Shown in pieces: positions 6,801-8,216 of a DNA stretch of 8,216 nucleotides (positions are counted from its first letter, which is position 1; every line of letters starts with the position of its first letter). Where the stretch lies: the NCBI GenBank assembly GCA_017457545.1, contig JAFTHF010000210.1, positions 1-8,216 on the forward strand. Reading direction: 5' to 3'. A program made the translations under genes and the position numbers. The notes below the pieces were generated by a model. That model was not told the origin of the DNA. It worked only from the letters and a program-made list of their open reading frames with translations, and made no database searches. The stretch is from Clostridia bacterium (GTDB taxonomy: Bacteria > Bacillota_A > Clostridia > Oscillospirales > CAG-272).

Positions 6801-7387
6801 CCCACAAACATAACGGTATTGGGAATTGTAAAGCTTTCAAGCTTGCTGCAGCCTGTAAATGCAAAGTCGGCAATTCCTATGGTGTCTGCCTCAAGTAAAA
6901 TTTCCGTAGCTTCCGAATCAAAGCCTATTGCCCATTTATCCACATAAAGTATTCCGTTTATATTTTCTATAATGGCATCACAACCGTCAAATGCATCTTG
7001 ACCTACCGATTCAACCGTATAAGGAATACTGATTTCCTTAAGAGCTGTACAGCCCTTAAATGCTTGAGTGCCAATTGATTTTATCTCGTGATGGATATTT
7101 ATGCTTGTAATATTGGTGCATCCGTTAAAGGCACGGTCTGCAATTGCGGTAACGGGAAGTGAATTATATGTTAAGGGAATTTCCACCTGAGATTCCTTAT
7201 ATGTTCCTATTCCCGTAACACGGTACGAAATGCCGTCTGTGTTTAATGCAAAGCTAAGGGACTCCTTATCCTCCTCAATGATGCCTGTGGTTGTGGTATC
7301 TGTTGCATCGTCTCCACAGGAAGAAAATACAGTAGCGGCAAGAACAATCAACACAATGCTTAAAGCCAATAAAAAGATCCTTTTCAT
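3836..7387 (-). CDS. Giant BspA-like leucine-rich repeat surface lipoprotein (LRR_5 type)
   Basis: I call 1183 aa, starting at 7387 rather than 7405 because AAGGAG (7395-7400) sits 7 nt before this ATG and the upstream ATG precedes that SD. The N-terminus is a lipoprotein signal: MKR, a hydrophobic core (about 4-20), then VFSSC with the likely lipidated Cys near residue 23, followed by a Thr-rich linker. From about residue 50 to 1130 there are roughly 35 repeats of 22-23 residues with the pattern LxxIxIPxxVxxIGxxAFxGCxx, the Treponema/BspA LRR. Non-LRR islands interrupt at about 140-175, 475-500, 566-646 (repeated at 916-996) and 790-830 (LTSWCKIQF ... LYLNGELLTDLVIPEG). A short tail ending YKHNIWTRS closes it; there is no LPXTG or dockerin. 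Family members are secreted adhesins or surface-display proteins; ligand and role here are unknown. The gene ends at a strong terminator. Confidence 0.93.
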   Translation of the reverse strand: MKRIFLLALSIVLIVLAATVFSSCGDDATDTTTTGIIEEDKESLSFALNTDGISYRVTGIGTYKESQVEIPLTYNSLPVTAIADRAFNGCTNITSINIHHEIKSIGTQAFKGCTALKEISIPYTVESVGQDAFDGCDAIIENINGILYVDKWAIGFDSEATEILLEADTIGIADFAFTGCSKLESFTIPNTVMFVGKNAFEKCSNLGDITLSSCLTQIGEYAFSRCVSLFRIDIPDSVTEIGDYAFQYCYQLGIVNFGNGVTHIGASAFLGCSGIGSYVTIPDSTVYIGEDAFTGCYNLNGVTISSNLTEIGANAFKDCRRMTAVVIKDGVKSIGASAFSGCIELTSVDIPNSVISIGDLAFNGCTALKVVTISENLNTLGKSAFTGCTALTEITVPGEVGIIDASTFEGCSALKTVVIKNGVKSIGNFAFSECTSLEKVTVPASVNVISEGAFKDCVSLESIEISNDSLSFKSVNGAVYSKDGTVLVKCYADNSVNEFIIPEGVISIGAYAFNGCNTINSIIIPSTATSIGNLAFSDCDSLISITLPKSVQNIGYGAFYDCDKLVEAYNFTELEVDKYFSSIEIIHTSSSEKSILENIDNYVFMTLDNKYYLMGYLGNDSELTLPSNYNGNGYAIYDCFLYGRDNVTKVNVSGGVTSIGKYAFRNCVALDNVALSDGLSSIGFGAFWGCKSLKNIALPISLTSMDKSVFFDCVSLESIIIPDKVTLLDNYTFSGCTALKKVVIGNGVKSIGTGVFRDCYNMTDVTVGSGVASIERGAFENCTGIRNVNLADLTSWCKIQFIAMDGTPLYYENEITLYLNGELLTDLVIPEGITSVSGLAFYNCSSIRTVTIPSSVTSIGTWAFHGYSSLYKLTLSEGITLIDSQAFGECTSLMSITLPSSLKSLGRDVFIGCYKLLEVYNLSSLDVKPHFKDAEVIHTSIESPSIFDNVDDFIFMTLNDEYYLVGYIGNDAEIVLPKNYKGNNYVVFSYAFYSTDITKVTIPGGVEIGRYGFYNCNLLESVVVEDGATIIGDGAFSECTSLVDIVIPESITSIGNEMFSGCTALEGIALHDGIESIGHNAFQNCSSLTEIVFPDSLTSLGAASFYGCTSLKDIIIPENVNYIGSSAFYGCPSLKTVTFENTEGWQCAKLTNSLEKIDVDVSDAAVNATNLSDTYKHNIWTRS
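4400..4642 (-). repeat. Second copy of the 81-82-residue non-LRR island in the LRR protein
   Basis: This encodes the island starting LLEVYNLSSL, running through FMTLNDEYYLVGYIGND and LPKNYKGNNY to just before the LRR beginning ITKV. By hand alignment about 38 of 81 residues match the copy at 5450-5695, with stretches such as aaggtcataaata conserved in DNA. The spacing is 1053 bp (351 codons) at the start of the unit. Confidence 0.85.
5450..5695 (-). repeat. First copy of the 82-residue non-LRR island in the LRR protein
   Basis: This encodes LVEAYNFTELEV, then FMTLDNKYYLMGYLGND and LPSNYNGNGY, up to the LRR beginning VTKV. It is one codon longer than the copy at 4400-4642. The island pattern (Y-N-L/F start, IHTS, YYLxGYxGND, LPxNYxGxxY) looks like a small beta-rich insertion. 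From memory, similar inserts recur in clostridial LRR_5 proteins. Confidence 0.85.
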
Positions 7388-7394
7388 TTTTATT

Positions 7395-7400
7395 CTCCTT
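7395..7400 (-). promoter_or_regulatory. Ribosome binding site that decides the LRR gene start
   Basis: AAGGAG lies 7 nt upstream of the ATG at 7387 and downstream of the in-frame ATG at 7405. The shorter start also yields a clean lipoprotein signal peptide (MKR plus hydrophobic core), so the longer start is unlikely. Confidence 0.85.
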
Positions 7401-7449
7401 ATCATTTTTAGGTGATATAAAGAACTTAAAGCATCTCTTTTTATTTATC

Positions 7450-8199
7450 TTAATACACTAATATCTTATCTTCCCTCTCGCAACGTGTAATATCATCAAT
7501 ATAGTAAACTCTGCCGTATTGAAAGATAAATGCACCGTCGCCAACAGGCGGTATATAAACAAACGGATCGGATAATACATAATAGCCATAAAGCATCTCT
7601 GCATCATATATAACATCTTTCTTGCTTCTGTACTCTGTCATGCCAGTAAAAAGAAACATTTCATTTCCAAATCCGGAAAAGCTCTTCCTACTTAGGCCCG
7701 AATGAAGCACCTCTATGCGATAAAGCATGGCATCATAGGGTCTGTCCGCAGGTATTCTTACACCGTCTTCATATCGGCTGAAGGAATAATATTCGTGCAT
7801 TTCTCCTCTTATATCATACACTCGTATAATATCACAGGTGTTAAAGAGAGCTACTGTATCCGTAATAAGATAAAGAACCTCCTCATCAGTAAGACACATC
7901 CATTCTCCCTTATTCCTTTTTGCACGTATATCTGATATGTGCTCAAAAGAATATACGGTAGCAACGGTGTTGCCCTTTTCCTCTGTGTATGATGTATAAT
8001 ATCCGAACTTTTCCTTTATAGTCTGCATTGAAACCGGCTTGCCGGCAATCCCCACTATTGAGGGTGATATGTTGTCTGTATCTACATCTTCATCAGCAGA
8101 AATAAAAGCAATAACACATAAAATTGATGTCAGCAATATAAATGAAGCGACAAAAACTATGCATCCGATCTTCAAAAAGAAGCTTTTTTTATTCTTCAT
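7450..8199 (-). CDS. Membrane-anchored extracytoplasmic protein of unknown function
   Basis: This is a 249-aa protein with a basic N-terminus (MKNKKSFFLK) and one hydrophobic segment at about 11-34 (uncleaved anchor or signal peptide, no lipobox Cys at its end). A soluble region of about 215 residues follows, rich in Tyr, Asp, Glu and Phe, probably outside the cell. Features include an acidic stretch after the anchor (ADEDVDTD), a DEEVLYLITDT helix, many YY/FY pairs and an aromatic C-terminus. I recognise no enzyme motif or family. A strong SD (AAGGAGG, 8204-8210) lies 4 nt before the ATG. It precedes the LRR lipoprotein gene by 62 nt with no clear terminator or promoter in the gap, so the two may be co-transcribed and act together at the cell surface; that link is inference. 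Its own promoter is outside the window. Confidence 0.8.
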   Translation of the reverse strand: MKNKKSFFLKIGCIVFVASFILLTSILCVIAFISADEDVDTDNISPSIVGIAGKPVSMQTIKEKFGYYTSYTEEKGNTVATVYSFEHISDIRAKRNKGEWMCLTDEEVLYLITDTVALFNTCDIIRVYDIRGEMHEYYSFSRYEDGVRIPADRPYDAMLYRIEVLHSGLSRKSFSGFGNEMFLFTGMTEYRSKKDVIYDAEMLYGYYVLSDPFVYIPPVGDGAFIFQYGRVYYIDDITRCEREDKILVY

Positions 8200-8216
8200 A
8201 TACCCTCCTTTATTTC

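Noticed and set aside
3840..7250. About 69-bp periodic repetition, CRISPR-like at first glance
   Set aside because: The period equals 23 codons of an LRR, the units are degenerate and in one open frame, and there are no unique spacers.
7388..7405. Longer start (ATG at 7405) for the LRR lipoprotein
   Set aside because: The SD AAGGAG lies downstream of that ATG, and the extra residues would spoil the signal peptide start.
7388..7449. Promoter or terminator in the gap before the LRR gene
   Set aside because: Only AT-rich sequence, a weak 5-bp dyad without a T tract and no convincing -35/-10 pair could be found.
7702..7935. 77-codon plus-strand open frame inside the 249-aa gene
   Set aside because: It is antisense to a gene with a strong SD and membrane anchor; it has no start signal of its own.

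Overview
The window reads as a compact, single-direction stretch of an AT-rich Gram-positive chromosome, most likely a gut-type Clostridia (Oscillospiraceae/Lachnospiraceae-like) organism. I base this on the strong GGAGG ribosome sites, the low G+C, the small 'GIKSFFKKAF' protein, the clostridial-style two-component genes and a BspA-type LRR_5 surface lipoprotein. The genus cannot be fixed from the sequence alone. Every credible gene is on the minus strand, so transcription runs from high to low coordinates. I see no tRNA, rRNA, CRISPR array, insertion sequence or phage gene.

Right part (8199 down to 3759): a 249-aa protein of unknown function with one N-terminal membrane anchor is followed after 62 nt by a very large (1183-aa) secreted lipoprotein. 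The lipoprotein is built of roughly 35 BspA/Treponema-type leucine-rich repeats with several non-LRR islands, one of which occurs twice with a spacing of about 351 codons. A strong intrinsic terminator with a UUCG loop closes this unit.

Middle (3753 down to 640): a tightly packed four-gene operon. It encodes an OmpR-family response regulator, a HAMP histidine kinase with almost no extracellular loop, an 8-TM membrane protein of unknown function and a 129-aa glycine-rich two-TM protein. All three junctions overlap, and an intrinsic terminator follows the last gene.

Left part (625 down to 1): a second transcription unit begins with a 113-aa two-TM protein that is a diverged paralogue of the last operon gene. 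It continues into a small charged helical protein cut by the window edge.

The most interesting observation is regulatory. Upstream of the left unit lies an array of 11-bp direct repeats (two perfect copies, one 9/11 copy, one weaker), and a related 11-bp-phased array lies just upstream of the response-regulator promoter. Direct repeats at one-helical-turn spacing are the usual layout of OmpR/PhoB-family sites. The simplest model is that the regulator controls its own operon and the downstream paralogue unit, making 640-3753 plus 1-625 one small, apparently uncharacterised envelope-signalling regulon. That model is inference; the repeats, overlaps and paralogy are visible in the sequence.
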